Source: Gammaproteobacteria bacterium (GTDB lineage Bacteria; Pseudomonadota; Gammaproteobacteria; Steroidobacterales; GCA-2729495). From it: a DNA stretch of 64,000 nucleotides. Positions within the stretch are counted from its first letter, which is position 1. Each line of letters opens with the position of its first letter. Below the pieces are notes generated by a model. It made no database searches. It had not been told where the DNA came from and saw only the letters and a program-made list of their open reading frames with translations. The DNA lies in assembly GCA_020851975.1 (NCBI GenBank), contig JADZBS010000023.1:1-64000 (forward strand), read 5' to 3'. Below, in pieces: positions 1 through 9,266 of this stretch. Both the position numbers and the translations under genes were made by a program.

Positions 1-102
1 TCCTACGGGGTGCTGATCCGGCGTGGGCTGGCCCCGTAGGAGCGACGCCAGTCGCGACCGAATCCTTATCGAAGCCCCGTAGGAGCGACGCCAGTCGCGA
101 CC
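1..102. repeat. REP-like repeat cluster (GTAGGAGCGACG type)
   Basis: Two direct copies of a 28-bp unit beginning CCCCGTAGGAGCGACG lie at 32-59 and 75-102. An inverted partial copy of its first 10 bases, TCCTACGGGG, occupies positions 1-10. The unit contains an internal imperfect palindrome (GCGAC...GTCGC). This GTAGGAGCGACG style is typical of REP/BIME elements in pseudomonads and xanthomonads. It lies downstream of the Rieske gene, the usual location for such repeats. The cluster is cut by the window edge, so its full extent is unknown. Confidence 0.75.
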
Positions 103-118
103 TCTTGCGCGACCAATC

Positions 119-487
119 CTATTCCCACCGCTCCGGCGCCCGTACCAGCACCGCACCGCCCTCGACGCGACAGGCGAGCGCGCGCAGGCTGCGGCCGGAA
201 CAGGGGCCGGCGACGCACAATCCGGTCTCCGGCACGAACAGGGCACCGTGCGACGCGCACCGCAACACCTGGCCGCCGGCGACCGTGACGAGAAAATCAT
301 CCTCGGCGAGGTTGAGCGGATGGCCCTGGTGCGGGCACCTGTTGGCGTAGGCGTAGACATTCCCGTCACGGCGAACGACGACACCGCGGAACGGCCAGTC
401 GCCCTCGCCCACGAAGAACTCGCGCGTGCCGGGATCGGTGAGGTCCTCGAGCCGGCAGGCCACGTGCTCCGGCCAGGACGGGCTCAT
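119..487 (-). CDS. Rieske [2Fe-2S] domain protein
   Basis: A 122-residue single-domain Rieske protein. The cluster ligands are visible as Cys51-x-His53 (CPHQGH) and Cys77-x2-His80 (CASHGALF). The spacing is longer than in a minimal Rieske ferredoxin but usual for this small family. The start is the ATG at 487, which overlaps the stop of the upstream AmpG-like gene in an ATGA arrangement, so the two are probably translationally coupled. No membrane segment is seen, so it should be cytoplasmic. It is likely an electron carrier or ferredoxin-like subunit, but its redox partner cannot be told from the neighbourhood. Confidence 0.85.
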   Translation of the reverse strand: MSPSWPEHVACRLEDLTDPGTREFFVGEGDWPFRGVVVRRDGNVYAYANRCPHQGHPLNLAEDDFLVTVAGGQVLRCASHGALFVPETGLCVAGPCSGRSLRALACRVEGGAVLVRAPERWE

Positions 488-1746
488 GCCGGCGGCGCCC
501 GCCGCGCGATCACGAGCGAGAGGGTGATCGCCGGCAGGCCCATGGCCGAGGCGTAGAGGAAGAACGTCACCCAGTCGGTCGCCTCGACCACGCGGCCCGA
601 GAAACCGCCGATGAAGTTGCCGAGCAGCGTCATCAGCGCCGAGAACAGCGCGTATTGCGTCGCCGTGTAGGCGACGCTCGTGAGGCTCGACAGGTAGGCG
701 ATGAATACCGTGCCGGCGAAGCCCGCGGCGAGGTTGTCCGCCGAGATCGTGACCATGAGGAAGCGCAGGTCCGGCACACCGTGCGCGGCCAGCCCGGCGA
801 AGAACATGTTGGTGCAGGCCACCAGCACCGCGCCGGCCACCAGCGGGCGCAGCACGCCGTAGCGCGCCACGGCCACGCCGCCGAGCGCCGCCCCTGCCAG
901 CGTCATGACGAAGCCGAACACCTTGGCGATGGTGGCGATCTGCGACAGCGAGAAGCCGATGTCGATGTAGAAGGGATTGGCCATCACGCCGAGGATGAGG
1001 TCGCTGATGCGATAGCAGGCGATGAAGCCGAGCAGGACCAGTGCCCAGGCGCCGTTGCGCCGGAAGAAGTCCGCGAACGGTCCGGCCACGGCGGTGACGA
1101 ACCACTGCGCGAGCCCGCTGCCGCCTGCGTCGGCCGCCCGCGCGGCCGGCGCGCGCGGTTCGGGCTCGCCAACGACGAGCACCGTCACCATGCCGACCGC
1201 CATCAGCGCCGCCATCGTCCGGTAAGCGGCCTGCCAGGAGACGAGGTCGGCGACGACCAGCGCGCCCGCTCCCGCGGCGAGCATCGCCAGCCGGTAGCCG
1301 AACTGGTAGGTTGCGGCCATCGCGCCCTGGACGTTCTGTTCCACCGCCTCGATGCGCCAGGCGTCGAGTGCGATGTCCTGGGTGGCCGAGCAGAAGGCGA
1401 CCGCGAGCGCGAGCCAGGCCATCTGCGCCAGATCGGCGGCCGGATCCGCGCCGGAGAGCGCAACCAGGGCCGCGGCCACGCCGATCTGCGCCAGCAGCAT
1501 CCAGCTGCGCCGGCGGCCCAGCCAGGCGGTGATTACCGGCAGCGCCAGGCGGTCGACCAGGGGTGCCCAGGCGAACTTGAGCGAATAGGTGATGCCGACC
1601 CAGGCGAACATGCCGATGCTCGCCTTGCTGACACCCGCCGTGCCAAGCCAGGCACTGAGGGTGGCGAACACCAGCGGGAACGGCAGCCCGGCTGAAAAGC
1701 CGAGGAACAGCATGGCGAGCACGCGCCGGTGCAGGTAGACCCGCAT
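484..1746 (-). CDS. ampG: AmpG-like MFS permease
   Basis: A 420-residue major facilitator protein with about 12 hydrophobic segments. It begins MRVYLHRRVLAMLFLGFSAG and has the early GLPFPLVF motif typical of AmpG muropeptide permeases. AmpG imports GlcNAc-anhydro-muropeptides for cell-wall recycling. Assignment to AmpG rather than another MFS carrier rests on the N-terminal motifs and the ATQDIALDAW segment. The ATG at 1746 is preferred; an in-frame TTG at 1794 would add 16 residues and overlap xth. It follows xth on the same strand and ends in a 4-base overlap with the Rieske gene. Confidence 0.8.
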   Translation of the reverse strand: MRVYLHRRVLAMLFLGFSAGLPFPLVFATLSAWLGTAGVSKASIGMFAWVGITYSLKFAWAPLVDRLALPVITAWLGRRRSWMLLAQIGVAAALVALSGADPAADLAQMAWLALAVAFCSATQDIALDAWRIEAVEQNVQGAMAATYQFGYRLAMLAAGAGALVVADLVSWQAAYRTMAALMAVGMVTVLVVGEPEPRAPAARAADAGGSGLAQWFVTAVAGPFADFFRRNGAWALVLLGFIACYRISDLILGVMANPFYIDIGFSLSQIATIAKVFGFVMTLAGAALGGVAVARYGVLRPLVAGAVLVACTNMFFAGLAAHGVPDLRFLMVTISADNLAAGFAGTVFIAYLSSLTSVAYTATQYALFSALMTLLGNFIGGFSGRVVEATDWVTFFLYASAMGLPAITLSLVIARRAPPA

Positions 1747-1780
1747 CGCGGCGAGCCGCGCGCCTGTCGCGCCGGGCCGC

Positions 1781-2557
1781 TCAGCGCCCGCCAATCTCGT
1801 AGTCCATGATCAGCGGGGCGTGGTCGGAGAAGCGCCGCAGCTTGTAGATCTTCGCCGCGCGCACCGCGCGGCGCAGCTCGGGCGAAATGACCTGGTAGTC
1901 GATGCGCCAGCCGACGTTCTTCGCCCAGGCCTGGCCACGGTTGGACCACCAGGTGTACTGCTCCGGGCGCGGGTCGACGAGGCGGAAGGCGTCGATGAAG
2001 CCGACCTCGACGAACACGCTATCGAGCCAGGCGCGTTCCTCTGGCAGGAAGCCGGAGTTCTTCTGGTTGGCGCGGGCATTGCGCAGGTCGATCTCGCGGT
2101 GGGCGATGTTCCAGTCGCCGCAGATCACGTAGTGACGCCCGTCGGCGCGGATCTTCTGCAGGTGCTTCATGAAGACGTCCATGAAGCGGTACTTGGACGC
2201 CTGCCGGTGTTCGCCCGCCGAACCCGAGGGCACGTACAGCGACACCACGCTGAGGCGGCCGAAGCGCACCTCGATGTAACGACCCTCGAAGTCGAACTCC
2301 GGCGTGCCGAAGCCGCGCACGAGACCATCGGGATGCTCGCGGGTGAGCAGCGCCACGCCGCTGTAACCGCGTTTCACCGCCGGCTCATAGTAGGAATAGA
2401 AGGCCCGGGAGGTGAACGGCGCCTGGTCGAGGTGCTCGGCGCCGGCCTTGATCTCCTGCAGGCAGACGATGTCGGCACGCTGGCGCCGCAGCCACTCGAA
2501 CAGGCCCTTGCGGGCCGCAGAGCGGATGCCATTGACGTTGAGAGTGATGATGCGCAT
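1781..2557 (-). CDS. xth: exodeoxyribonuclease III
   Basis: 258 residues, the normal length for the ExoIII/AP-endonuclease family. The N-terminus [14 protein letters not shown], the metal-binding Glu in CLQEIK and the C-terminal [10 protein letters not shown] motif (catalytic Asp-His) are all present. It cleaves 5' of abasic sites and removes 3' blocking groups in base-excision repair. It is divergent from pyrE with about 70 bp between start codons. The xth/pyrE pairing is common in Gammaproteobacteria. All key motifs are intact. Confidence 0.95.
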   Translation of the reverse strand: MRIITLNVNGIRSAARKGLFEWLRRQRADIVCLQEIKAGAEHLDQAPFTSRAFYSYYEPAVKRGYSGVALLTREHPDGLVRGFGTPEFDFEGRYIEVRFGRLSVVSLYVPSGSAGEHRQASKYRFMDVFMKHLQKIRADGRHYVICGDWNIAHREIDLRNARANQKNSGFLPEERAWLDSVFVEVGFIDAFRLVDPRPEQYTWWSNRGQAWAKNVGWRIDYQVISPELRRAVRAAKIYKLRRFSDHAPLIMDYEIGGR

Positions 2558-2630
2558 GTTCCGGTGCCGGCGGCACGGGTGCCGTGCGATACTTTATCAG
2601 AAGGCGCCGGGAGCGCCGGGGCTGGCGGAC

Positions 2631-3287
2631 ATGCGTGCGTACAAGACGGAGTTCATCGAGCTCGCGCTCGAGATCGGGGTGCTGAAGTTCGGCCAGTTCC
2701 GCCTCAAGTCAGGGCGCATCAGCCCGTATTTCTTCAACTCCGGACTGTTCAACACCGGCTATGCGCTCGCCAAGCTCGGCCGCTACTACGCTGCCGCCGC
2801 CCGCGAGGCGCGCGAGGAAGGCATCGCCTTCGACATGTTGTTCGGGCCGGCCTACAAGGGTATCCCGCTGGTGACGATCACGGCAGCCGCGCTCGCCGAG
2901 CACCACGACATCGACCTGCCGTTCTGCTTCAACCGCAAGGAGACCAAGGACCACGGCGAGGGTGGGCTCATCGTCGGTGCCCCCATGGCTGGCCGCGTGC
3001 TGATCGTCGACGACGTGATCACCGCCGGCACGGCGATCCGCGAGTCGGTCGAGGTGATCCGGCGCTCGGGCGGCGAACCGGGCGGAGTCCTCATCGCGCT
3101 CGACCGGCAGGAGAAGGGCACGGGGGAAGCCTCCGCCGTGCAGGAAGTCGAACGCAACTATGGCGTGCGCGTCGCGAGCATCATCAATCTCGACGACCTC
3201 GTCGAACACCTCGAGGGGAACGGCGAATTCAGCCAGTTCCTGCCCCTCGTGGCCGACTATCGGCAGCGTCATGGCGTGGGCGCCTGA
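2631..3287 (+). CDS. pyrE: orotate phosphoribosyltransferase
   Basis: 218 residues beginning [14 protein letters not shown]. It carries the PRPP-binding signature [16 protein letters not shown] (around residues 124-139) and the catalytic-loop region [13 protein letters not shown]. PyrE converts orotate and PRPP to OMP in de novo pyrimidine synthesis; pyrF, the next enzyme, lies at 44984-45700. The ATG at 2631 matches the family N-terminus. An open frame continues upstream but runs into the divergent xth region, so it is not used. Confidence 0.95.
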   Translation: MRAYKTEFIELALEIGVLKFGQFRLKSGRISPYFFNSGLFNTGYALAKLGRYYAAAAREAREEGIAFDMLFGPAYKGIPLVTITAAALAEHHDIDLPFCFNRKETKDHGEGGLIVGAPMAGRVLIVDDVITAGTAIRESVEVIRRSGGEPGGVLIALDRQEKGTGEASAVQEVERNYGVRVASIINLDDLVEHLEGNGEFSQFLPLVADYRQRHGVGA

Positions 3288-3400
3288 GCGCCGCGGCGCA
3301 GTACAACGCCGATCCTGAACCCAGGTCACGGTTTCGCGCCTCCCCCGGCCGGGATAATCTGTTAACTGCCGGGCGTTGGGGCCCGGACGGGCGCACAGTC

Positions 3401-4084
3401 ATGACGGGTAACCTGCTGAAGCTCGCGGTGGCGGCGCTGGCCGCAGTGGCGCTGGCCGGCCAGGCGCTCGCGGCCCAGCCGCGACGCCCGAAGAACGTCA
3501 CCGCCGACACGCAGACCTACCGCTGGGTCGACAAGGACGGCGTGGTGCACTTCGGCGACCACGTGCCGCCCGAGTACGCCGACACCAAGCGCCAGGTGCT
3601 CAACGACTACGGCGTGCCAGTCAGCACCGAAGACGGTGCCAAGACGGCCGGGCAGATCGCCGCCGAAAAAGCTGCCGCGAAGAAGGTTGCCGAGGAGAGG
3701 CAGAAGGCCATCCTCGCCGCACGTCGTGACCAGGTCCTGCTCGACACCTATCTATCGGTCGACGAGATCGAGCAGCTGCGCGATCGTCGTCTGGAGCTGA
3801 TCGACACCCAGATCAAGGTCACCGAGAACTACCTGCAGGGGCTACGCGACATCCTGCAGAAACTCCAGAACGAGGCGGCGACCTTCAAGCCGTACAGCAC
3901 GCAGCCGGATGCTCCGCCGATCGACGACCGGCTGGCGCGCGAGCTGTCGAACACCATGGACTCGATCGTGCTCTACGAGAAGAACCTGGCGAACACCCGT
4001 GCCCGCAAGGCCGACGTGATCGGTCAGTTCGCGAACGACATCAACCGGTTCCGCGAGCTGAAGGCTGCCATTCCCGCGGAGTAG
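3401..4084 (+). CDS. DUF4124 domain periplasmic protein
   Basis: 227 residues with a signal peptide (hydrophobic segment LAVAALAAVALAGQALA, cleavage near residue 25). A DUF4124 module follows (TYRWVDKDGVVHFGDHVP, residues about 43-60), and then a long, highly charged helical part (residues 85-227) that is probably coiled coil. DUF4124 proteins are common in proteobacterial envelopes and have no established function. The start is the ATG at 3401 directly before the signal peptide. It lies convergent to dut and about 110 bp after pyrE. Confidence 0.85.
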   Translation: MTGNLLKLAVAALAAVALAGQALAAQPRRPKNVTADTQTYRWVDKDGVVHFGDHVPPEYADTKRQVLNDYGVPVSTEDGAKTAGQIAAEKAAAKKVAEERQKAILAARRDQVLLDTYLSVDEIEQLRDRRLELIDTQIKVTENYLQGLRDILQKLQNEAATFKPYSTQPDAPPIDDRLARELSNTMDSIVLYEKNLANTRARKADVIGQFANDINRFRELKAAIPAE

Positions 4085-4090
4085 CAGTCC

Positions 4091-4549
4091 TCAGACACCC
4101 GTGTGGCCGAAGCCGCCCTCACCGCGATCCGTCGCGGTGAATTCGTCGACGATCTCGAAGTCCACCTGCACGACAGGCACGATCACCATCTGGGCCAGGC
4201 GTGCGCCCGGCTCGATGATGAAAGCCTCGCTGCCGCGGTTCCAGCACGAGACCATGAGCTGGCCCTGGTAGTCCGAGTCGATGAGTCCGACCAGGTTGCC
4301 GAGCACGATGCCGTTGCGATGACCGAGGCCCGAGCGTGGCAGGATGACCGCGGCGAGGCCGGGGTCGGCGATGTGCACGGCGATACCGGTCGGCACCAGC
4401 GTCGTCTCCCCGGGACGCAGCAGCTGGTTCTCCCCGACGCAGGCGCGCAGGTCCACGCCGGCCGAGCCGTCCGTGGCGTAGGCGGGCAGCGGAAACTCCC
4501 CGCCGAGGCGCGGATCGAGGACGCGGATCTGGACCCTGCGGCGGCTCAT
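4091..4549 (-). CDS. dut: dUTP diphosphatase
   Basis: 152 residues, the standard size of trimeric dUTPase. All five motifs can be followed: [29 protein letters not shown] (catalytic Asp), GARLAQMV and the C-terminal arm [10 protein letters not shown]. It hydrolyses dUTP to dUMP, supplying thymidylate synthesis and keeping uracil out of DNA. It follows coaBC with a 10-bp gap on the same strand, the usual coaBC-dut operon. Confidence 0.96.
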   Translation of the reverse strand: MSRRRVQIRVLDPRLGGEFPLPAYATDGSAGVDLRACVGENQLLRPGETTLVPTGIAVHIADPGLAAVILPRSGLGHRNGIVLGNLVGLIDSDYQGQLMVSCWNRGSEAFIIEPGARLAQMVIVPVVQVDFEIVDEFTATDRGEGGFGHTGV

Positions 4550-4559
4550 GGCAACGGGT

Positions 4560-5801
4560 TCACGACGTCTGCGTTCGCCGCAGCGGCGTCGCCGCCCGGA
4601 GGCGGTAGCGCGCGGCGATCAGCGCCACCAGGCGCCGGGCGAGCTCTGCCTTGGACGCATGGCCGAGATCCTCGCGACCGCCGCCCGGCCAGAGCACGAC
4701 CGCGCCGTTGTCGTCGCTATCGAAGCCGATGTTCGTGCCGACCTGGTTGGCAACGATCATGTCGAGGCCTTTCTTCTGCAGTTTCTCGAGCGCATGGGCC
4801 TCGAGCTTCTCGGTTTCGGCCGCGAAGCCGACGGTGAATGGCCGCCCCTGCGGCAGCGCCGACACAGCGGCCAGCACATCGGTGCACTTCACCAGGTTCA
4901 GCGCCAGCGTTTCGGAGCGCTTCTTGATCTTCTGGTCCGGCGCGTGGTCGGGGCGATAGTCGGAAATCGCGGCGGCGCCGATGTAGATGTCCGTCCCGCT
5001 GGCGCGCGCCAGCGTCGCATCGTGCATCTGCGCGGCCGACTCGACGTCCACGCGCTCCACGCCCGGCGGTGTCGGCAGGGCCACCGGGCCGGCGACGAGC
5101 GTGACGCGGGCGCCAGCCTCGGCCGCAGCCAGCGCAACCGCGAAACCCATCTTTCCGGAGCTGCGGTTGCTGATGAAGCGCACCGGATCGATCGGCTCGC
5201 GGGTGGGACCGGCCGTCACCAGCACGCTGAGCCCGGCCAGGACTCCGCGGGGCGGGGCGACGATGCCTTCCAGGGCCGTGGCGATATCGGCCGGCTCCGC
5301 CATGCGTCCTGGCCCGCTCTCGCCGCAGGCCTGGGCACCGTCCGCCGGGCCGACGAAGCGCACGCCGCGGGCCGCGAGCGTGGCGCGATTCTCCTGCGTG
5401 GCCGCATGGCACCACATGGCATGGTTCATCGCCGGCACGATCACGAGTGGTGCCTTCGTCACCAGGCAGAGGGTCGTCAGCAGGTCCGGCGCGAGGCCGC
5501 TCGCGACCTGCGCCATGACATGCGCCGTAGCCGGTGCGATGACCACCACATCGGCCCAGCGCGCGAGTTCGATGTGCCCCATCGCCGCCTCGGCCTGCTC
5601 GTCCCACAGTTCCTGGCGCACGGGCTGGCCGGAGACGGCCTTGAAAACGGTGGCCGACACGAACCGCTGCGCGCTCGCCGTCATGACCACGCGCACCGCC
5701 GCCCCGCGCTCGCGCAGGCGGCGCACGAGGTCCGGGCTCTTGTAGGCGGCAATGCCGCCACTGATGCCGAGGAGGATGTTCTTGCCGTGCAGCGGGCTCA
5801 T
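4560..5801 (-). CDS. coaBC: bifunctional phosphopantothenoylcysteine decarboxylase/synthetase
   Basis: 413 residues. The N-terminal CoaC flavoprotein half begins [21 protein letters not shown], has the PAMNHAMW substrate motif near residue 125 and the [10 protein letters not shown] loop near residue 165. The C-terminal CoaB half begins near residue 190 with [20 protein letters not shown] and SSGKMG. Together they convert 4'-phosphopantothenate to 4'-phosphopantetheine in CoA synthesis; coaD, the next enzyme, lies at 10986-11486. It is divergent from radC, with 124 bp between starts. Confidence 0.96.
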   Translation of the reverse strand: MSPLHGKNILLGISGGIAAYKSPDLVRRLRERGAAVRVVMTASAQRFVSATVFKAVSGQPVRQELWDEQAEAAMGHIELARWADVVVIAPATAHVMAQVASGLAPDLLTTLCLVTKAPLVIVPAMNHAMWCHAATQENRATLAARGVRFVGPADGAQACGESGPGRMAEPADIATALEGIVAPPRGVLAGLSVLVTAGPTREPIDPVRFISNRSSGKMGFAVALAAAEAGARVTLVAGPVALPTPPGVERVDVESAAQMHDATLARASGTDIYIGAAAISDYRPDHAPDQKIKKRSETLALNLVKCTDVLAAVSALPQGRPFTVGFAAETEKLEAHALEKLQKKGLDMIVANQVGTNIGFDSDDNGAVVLWPGGGREDLGHASKAELARRLVALIAARYRLRAATPLRRTQTS

Positions 5802-5925
5802 GGGGGCAGGTCCCGGAGGACGCGAGATAGCCTACAAGAAAGCCACCGGCACCGGGGCGCTTTGTGGATGCTGCCGGCAGATTCGTGACTTGGGTCGCAC
5901 GCGGGCCAGCACGCAGAATCACGCG

Positions 5926-6609
5926 ATGCACAGGCTCTCGATCAAGGACTGGCCGGCACCTGAGCGGCCGCGCGAGCGGCTGATGGGTGCCGGCGCCATG
6001 CAACTCTCCGACGCGGAACTCCTGGCCGTCATGCTCGGCCGCGGCGTCCGTGGCCACTCGGCGCTCGAACTCGCCCGCACTCTGCTGGTGCGCTTCGGGG
6101 GTGTCCGAGGGGTGCTCAATGCGAGTCTCGAGGAATTGCAGGCCCTGCACGGCGTCGGGCCCGGCAAGGCCGCCGCGCTGGTGGCCGCCCGGGAGTGCTG
6201 CTGCCGCTACCTGCAGGAGAAGGTCACGCCCGGGCGCGCGATCCGCTCACCCGCCGACAGCCGGGACTTCCTCGTCGCCCGGCTGCGCGATCGCCCTCAC
6301 GAGGTGTTCTGCTGCCTGTTCCTCGACAACCGCCACCGGGTGCTGGCGTTCGACGAGATGTTCCAGGGCACGATCGACAACACCACGGTCTACCCCCGCG
6401 AGGTGGTGCGCCAGGCCCTGCGCCGCAACGCGGCCGCCGTGATCCTGGCCCACAACCACCCCTCGGGCGTCGCCGAGCCGAGCGAGGCCGACCAGCTCAT
6501 CACCCGGCGCATCGCGGCAGCTCTCGAACTGATCGACGTCCGCCTGCTCGACCACTTCGTGGTCGGCGACGGTGCCTGCACCTCGCTGGCAAGCCGTGGC
6601 CTGCTCTGA
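5926..6609 (+). CDS. radC: RadC-family JAB-domain protein
   Basis: 227 residues. A helix-hairpin-helix-like N-terminal UPF0758 region (LQALHGVGPGKAAALVAARE) is followed by the JAB/MPN metalloprotease-like domain with the ligand motif HNHPSG and an Asp in the SEAD segment. The in-frame ATG at 5926 gives the usual N-terminus SIKDWPAPERPRERLMGAGA. Despite its name, a direct repair function for RadC is not established. It lies upstream of rpmB, as in many Gammaproteobacteria, but rpmB has its own promoter here. Confidence 0.93.
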   Translation: MHRLSIKDWPAPERPRERLMGAGAMQLSDAELLAVMLGRGVRGHSALELARTLLVRFGGVRGVLNASLEELQALHGVGPGKAAALVAARECCCRYLQEKVTPGRAIRSPADSRDFLVARLRDRPHEVFCCLFLDNRHRVLAFDEMFQGTIDNTTVYPREVVRQALRRNAAAVILAHNHPSGVAEPSEADQLITRRIAAALELIDVRLLDHFVVGDGACTSLASRGLL

Positions 6610-6664
6610 CGGTCTTGGGGGCGGCCGGGAGGGAGCCACGGGCCCCGTTCTCAGCCGCCGGCGG

Positions 6665-6693
6665 TTGCCTTGGCGCCGCCAGGCTGGTTTAAT
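6665..6693 (+). promoter_or_regulatory. sigma-70-like promoter for rpmB-rpmG
   Basis: TTGCCT (6665-6670) and TTTAAT (6688-6693) are separated by exactly 17 bp. They lie about 70 bp upstream of the rpmB start. The match to -35/-10 consensus and its position before a ribosomal protein operon support the call. Confidence 0.6.
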
Positions 6694-6761
6694 AGCCGGC
6701 CTTTCGCCGTTCGCACCCGCGCGGTGCAACGGCCAACCAGCTGATTCGACAGAGGTTCGTC

Positions 6762-6998
6762 ATGTCGCGCGTCTGCCAGGTCACCGGCAAGAAGCCGTCC
6801 TACGGGAACACCGTTTCCCACGCCAACAACAAGCGGCGCCGGCGCTGGCTGCCGAACCTGCATACGCGCCGCTTCTGGCTGGAGAGCGAAAAGCGCTTCG
6901 TGACACTGCGGGTCTCCACCAAGGGCCTGCGCACCATCGACAAGCTCGGGCTGGAGAAGGTCCTCGCCGACCTGCGCGCCCGCGGCGAGCAGGTCTGA
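6762..6998 (+). CDS. rpmB: 50S ribosomal protein bL28
   Basis: 78 residues, beginning [20 protein letters not shown] and containing the family segment [18 protein letters not shown]. It is a structural component of the large ribosomal subunit. It is followed after 10 bp by rpmG, the normal rpmB-rpmG operon. Length and sequence are standard. Confidence 0.97.
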   Translation: MSRVCQVTGKKPSYGNTVSHANNKRRRRWLPNLHTRRFWLESEKRFVTLRVSTKGLRTIDKLGLEKVLADLRARGEQV

Positions 6999-7008
6999 GG
7001 ACAGGTCC

Positions 7009-7173
7009 ATGGCCAGCAAGCGCGACAAGATCAAGCTCGTCTCGACCGCCGACACCGGTCACTACTACACGACGACCAAGAACAAGCGGCTGCACCCGGA
7101 CAAGATGGAGGTCAACAAGTTCGACCCCGTCGTCCGCAAGTACGTCAAGTACAAAGAAGCCAAGATCAAATAG
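7009..7173 (+). CDS. rpmG: 50S ribosomal protein bL33
   Basis: 54 residues, beginning [20 protein letters not shown] and ending KYKEAKIK. It is the Cys-free form of bL33, lacking the zinc-binding CxxC pairs. It starts 10 bp after the rpmB stop. Its 3' end overlaps the convergent desaturase gene by 8 bp. Confidence 0.96.
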   Translation: MASKRDKIKLVSTADTGHYYTTTKNKRLHPDKMEVNKFDPVVRKYVKYKEAKIK

Positions 7174-8389
7174 CGGCCGCCGCGGCCATGACTGGCTGCG
7201 GCAGGTAACCGCGCAGCCGCGCCGAGAACTCCACCAGCGCTGCGATCCCGCTCGCCTCGGCGCGTGCGCACCAGTCGCGCAAGTCGGCGACCAGCCGCTC
7301 ATTGGACACGTTCGCCTGCTGCCAGACCTGCATGAGCTGGCGCCGATACTCGTGCACCGTCGCCAGCACCTGGCTGCTCTCGAGAATCCTCGCCAGGCGC
7401 TCCCGCGAAGCCGGATCCAGCAGCCCGGGCCAGCGGTTCAACAGCCTCGTCGCGCGCCGCAGCAGCACATCGCCGCGCCGCGCGCGCCGCTCCATGCGCA
7501 GCACCGGCACCATCACGCGACGGCTGTAGTCGCGCAGCACGTGCAGGCGGTTCTGCAGCACGGCGCGCAGGGTCTGGAGGTCCACCTGGCGGGGCTCGGC
7601 GGCAAAGTGCGGCTTCGGCGCGAGCCGTGCGATGCGGCACAGGTGTAGCGCCGCGAACAGCCGGATGTAGAACCAGCCCACGTCGAACTCGCCCGGCCGC
7701 AGCGCGAAGCGTGCCGAGGTCGGGAACGCGTGATGGTTGTTGTGCAACTCCTCGCCACCGACCAGCAACCCGATCGGCACGAGGTTCGTCGAGGCATCCT
7801 CCGTCTCGAAGTTGCGGTAGCCGAGCGCGTGACCCAGGCCATTGATGACGCCGGCTGCGAAGACCGGCATGGCCATCATCTGCAGGGCAAACATGGTGAT
7901 GCCGCCCGCCCCGAAGAGCAGCACGTCAACGGCGAGCGTGGTGTAGACGCCGACCAGCCCGTGGCGGTAGAGGTTGCGTTCCAGCCAGTCGTCGGGGGTG
8001 CCGCGGCCGTATTTCTCGAGCGTGGCGGTATTGGCGACCTCGGCGCGATAGACCTCGGCCCCGCGCAGCAGGATGGTCCGCAGGCCGTGGACGACCGGGC
8101 TGTGCGGGTCGTCGGGGGTCTCGCAGAAGGCATGGTGCTTGCGGTGCACTGCCACCCATTCGCGCGTGACCATGCCCGAGGTGAGCCAGATCCAGAGCCG
8201 GAAGAAATGCCGCAGAGCAGGATGCAGGTCGATGGCGCGATGGGCCTGGTCGCGGTGCAGGTACAGCGTCACGGCCATCATCGACACCTGGATGCAGGCA
8301 AAGGTGACGACGGCCTTGGCCGCCAGCGAGAGGCCGAGCAGGCCATCGACGTGGGTGGCGAGGAAATCGATCATGGAGCGTCGTGCCAT
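7166..8389 (-). CDS. membrane fatty-acid desaturase (acyl-CoA/acyl-lipid delta-9 type)
   Basis: 407 residues. The three histidine boxes of membrane desaturases are present: HRDQAH (residues 45-50), HRKHH (82-86) and HNNHH (near residue 215), along with several hydrophobic segments. The core ends near residue 270. The remaining 130 residues form a charged, helical C-terminal extension of unknown role. The expected reaction is insertion of a cis double bond into saturated acyl chains. It is divergent from mutM and its tail overlaps rpmG. Substrate and regiospecificity are inferred from family only. Confidence 0.88.
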   Translation of the reverse strand: MARRSMIDFLATHVDGLLGLSLAAKAVVTFACIQVSMMAVTLYLHRDQAHRAIDLHPALRHFFRLWIWLTSGMVTREWVAVHRKHHAFCETPDDPHSPVVHGLRTILLRGAEVYRAEVANTATLEKYGRGTPDDWLERNLYRHGLVGVYTTLAVDVLLFGAGGITMFALQMMAMPVFAAGVINGLGHALGYRNFETEDASTNLVPIGLLVGGEELHNNHHAFPTSARFALRPGEFDVGWFYIRLFAALHLCRIARLAPKPHFAAEPRQVDLQTLRAVLQNRLHVLRDYSRRVMVPVLRMERRARRGDVLLRRATRLLNRWPGLLDPASRERLARILESSQVLATVHEYRRQLMQVWQQANVSNERLVADLRDWCARAEASGIAALVEFSARLRGYLPQPVMAAAAAI

Positions 8390-8450
8390 CCGTGCGGTGA
8401 GAGATCCCGACTATAACGGATCGGCTGGCAAAGCATGCTACAACCGCGAC

Positions 8451-9266
8451 ATGCCTGAACTGCCGGAAGTCGAGACCACGCGCCGCGGGCTCGCCCCGTG
8501 GCTCGAGGGACAGCGCATCGAGAAAGTCGTGGTGCGCCAGCGGCAGCTGCGCTGGCCGATACCCCGCGACCTGCCGCGGCGGCTCGCCGGCCAGACCGTC
8601 ACCGCCCTCGATCGTCGCGGCAAGTACCTGCTCATGCGCACCGCCGCCGGCACGGCCCTGATGCACCTCGGCATGTCGGGCAGCATGCGCGTCCTGACGG
8701 CAGCGACGGCGCCGGGCCGGCACGACCATTTCGACCTGGTGCTCGACAGCGGCCGGTGCATTCGCTACCGCGACCCCCGCCGCTTCGGCGCACTGCTGTG
8801 GACGGCGCGTGATCCGGCCTGCCATCGGCTGCTGGCCGGCCTCGGACCCGAGCCGCTCGAAGCCGGCTTCGACGGAGCCTGCCTGCACGGCCGCGCTCGC
8901 GGCCGGCGCGTCGCCATCAAGGCATTTCTGATGAACGCCGCCATCGTCGTCGGGGTCGGCAACATCTATGCCAGCGAAGCGCTGCACCGCGCCCGTATCG
9001 ATCCGCGGCGCGCCGCCGGTCGCCTCTCGCTCGCGCGGATGCAGCAGCTGGCCGAGGCCGTGCGCGAGGTCCTCGGCGAAGCGGTAGCACTAGGCGGCAC
9101 CACGCTGCGCGACTTCCACGATGGCCAGGGTGAACCGGGATATTTCAGCCGGCAGCTGCGCGTCTACGACCGGGCAGGCAAGCCCTGCCTCGCCTGCGGC
9201 ACGCCGGTGCGGCATCTGGTCCAGGGGCAGCGCTCGACCTACTTCTGCCCGACCTGTCAGCGCTAA
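8451..9266 (+). CDS. mutM: formamidopyrimidine-DNA glycosylase
   Basis: 271 residues. The catalytic N-terminus MPELPEVETTRRGL has the Pro nucleophile and Glu after Met removal. The helix-two-turn-helix region (VGVGNIYASEALHRA) and the C-terminal zinc finger (C-x2-C near CLACG, then CPTC) are intact. It removes oxidised purines such as 8-oxoguanine and nicks the strand. The ATG at 8451 is fixed by the required N-terminal Pro. It overlaps the convergent gamma-glutamyltransferase gene by 4 bp. Confidence 0.96.
   Translation: MPELPEVETTRRGLAPWLEGQRIEKVVVRQRQLRWPIPRDLPRRLAGQTVTALDRRGKYLLMRTAAGTALMHLGMSGSMRVLTAATAPGRHDHFDLVLDSGRCIRYRDPRRFGALLWTARDPACHRLLAGLGPEPLEAGFDGACLHGRARGRRVAIKAFLMNAAIVVGVGNIYASEALHRARIDPRRAAGRLSLARMQQLAEAVREVLGEAVALGGTTLRDFHDGQGEPGYFSRQLRVYDRAGKPCLACGTPVRHLVQGQRSTYFCPTCQR

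Noticed and set aside
1..102. Repeats at the left edge as a CRISPR array
   Set aside because: Only two direct units with a 15-bp separation, internal palindromes and an inverted partial copy; this is REP structure.
1820..3400. Long upstream extension of the DUF4124 protein frame through xth and pyrE
   Set aside because: The extension crosses two well-supported genes in other frames, and the signal peptide fixes the start at 3401.
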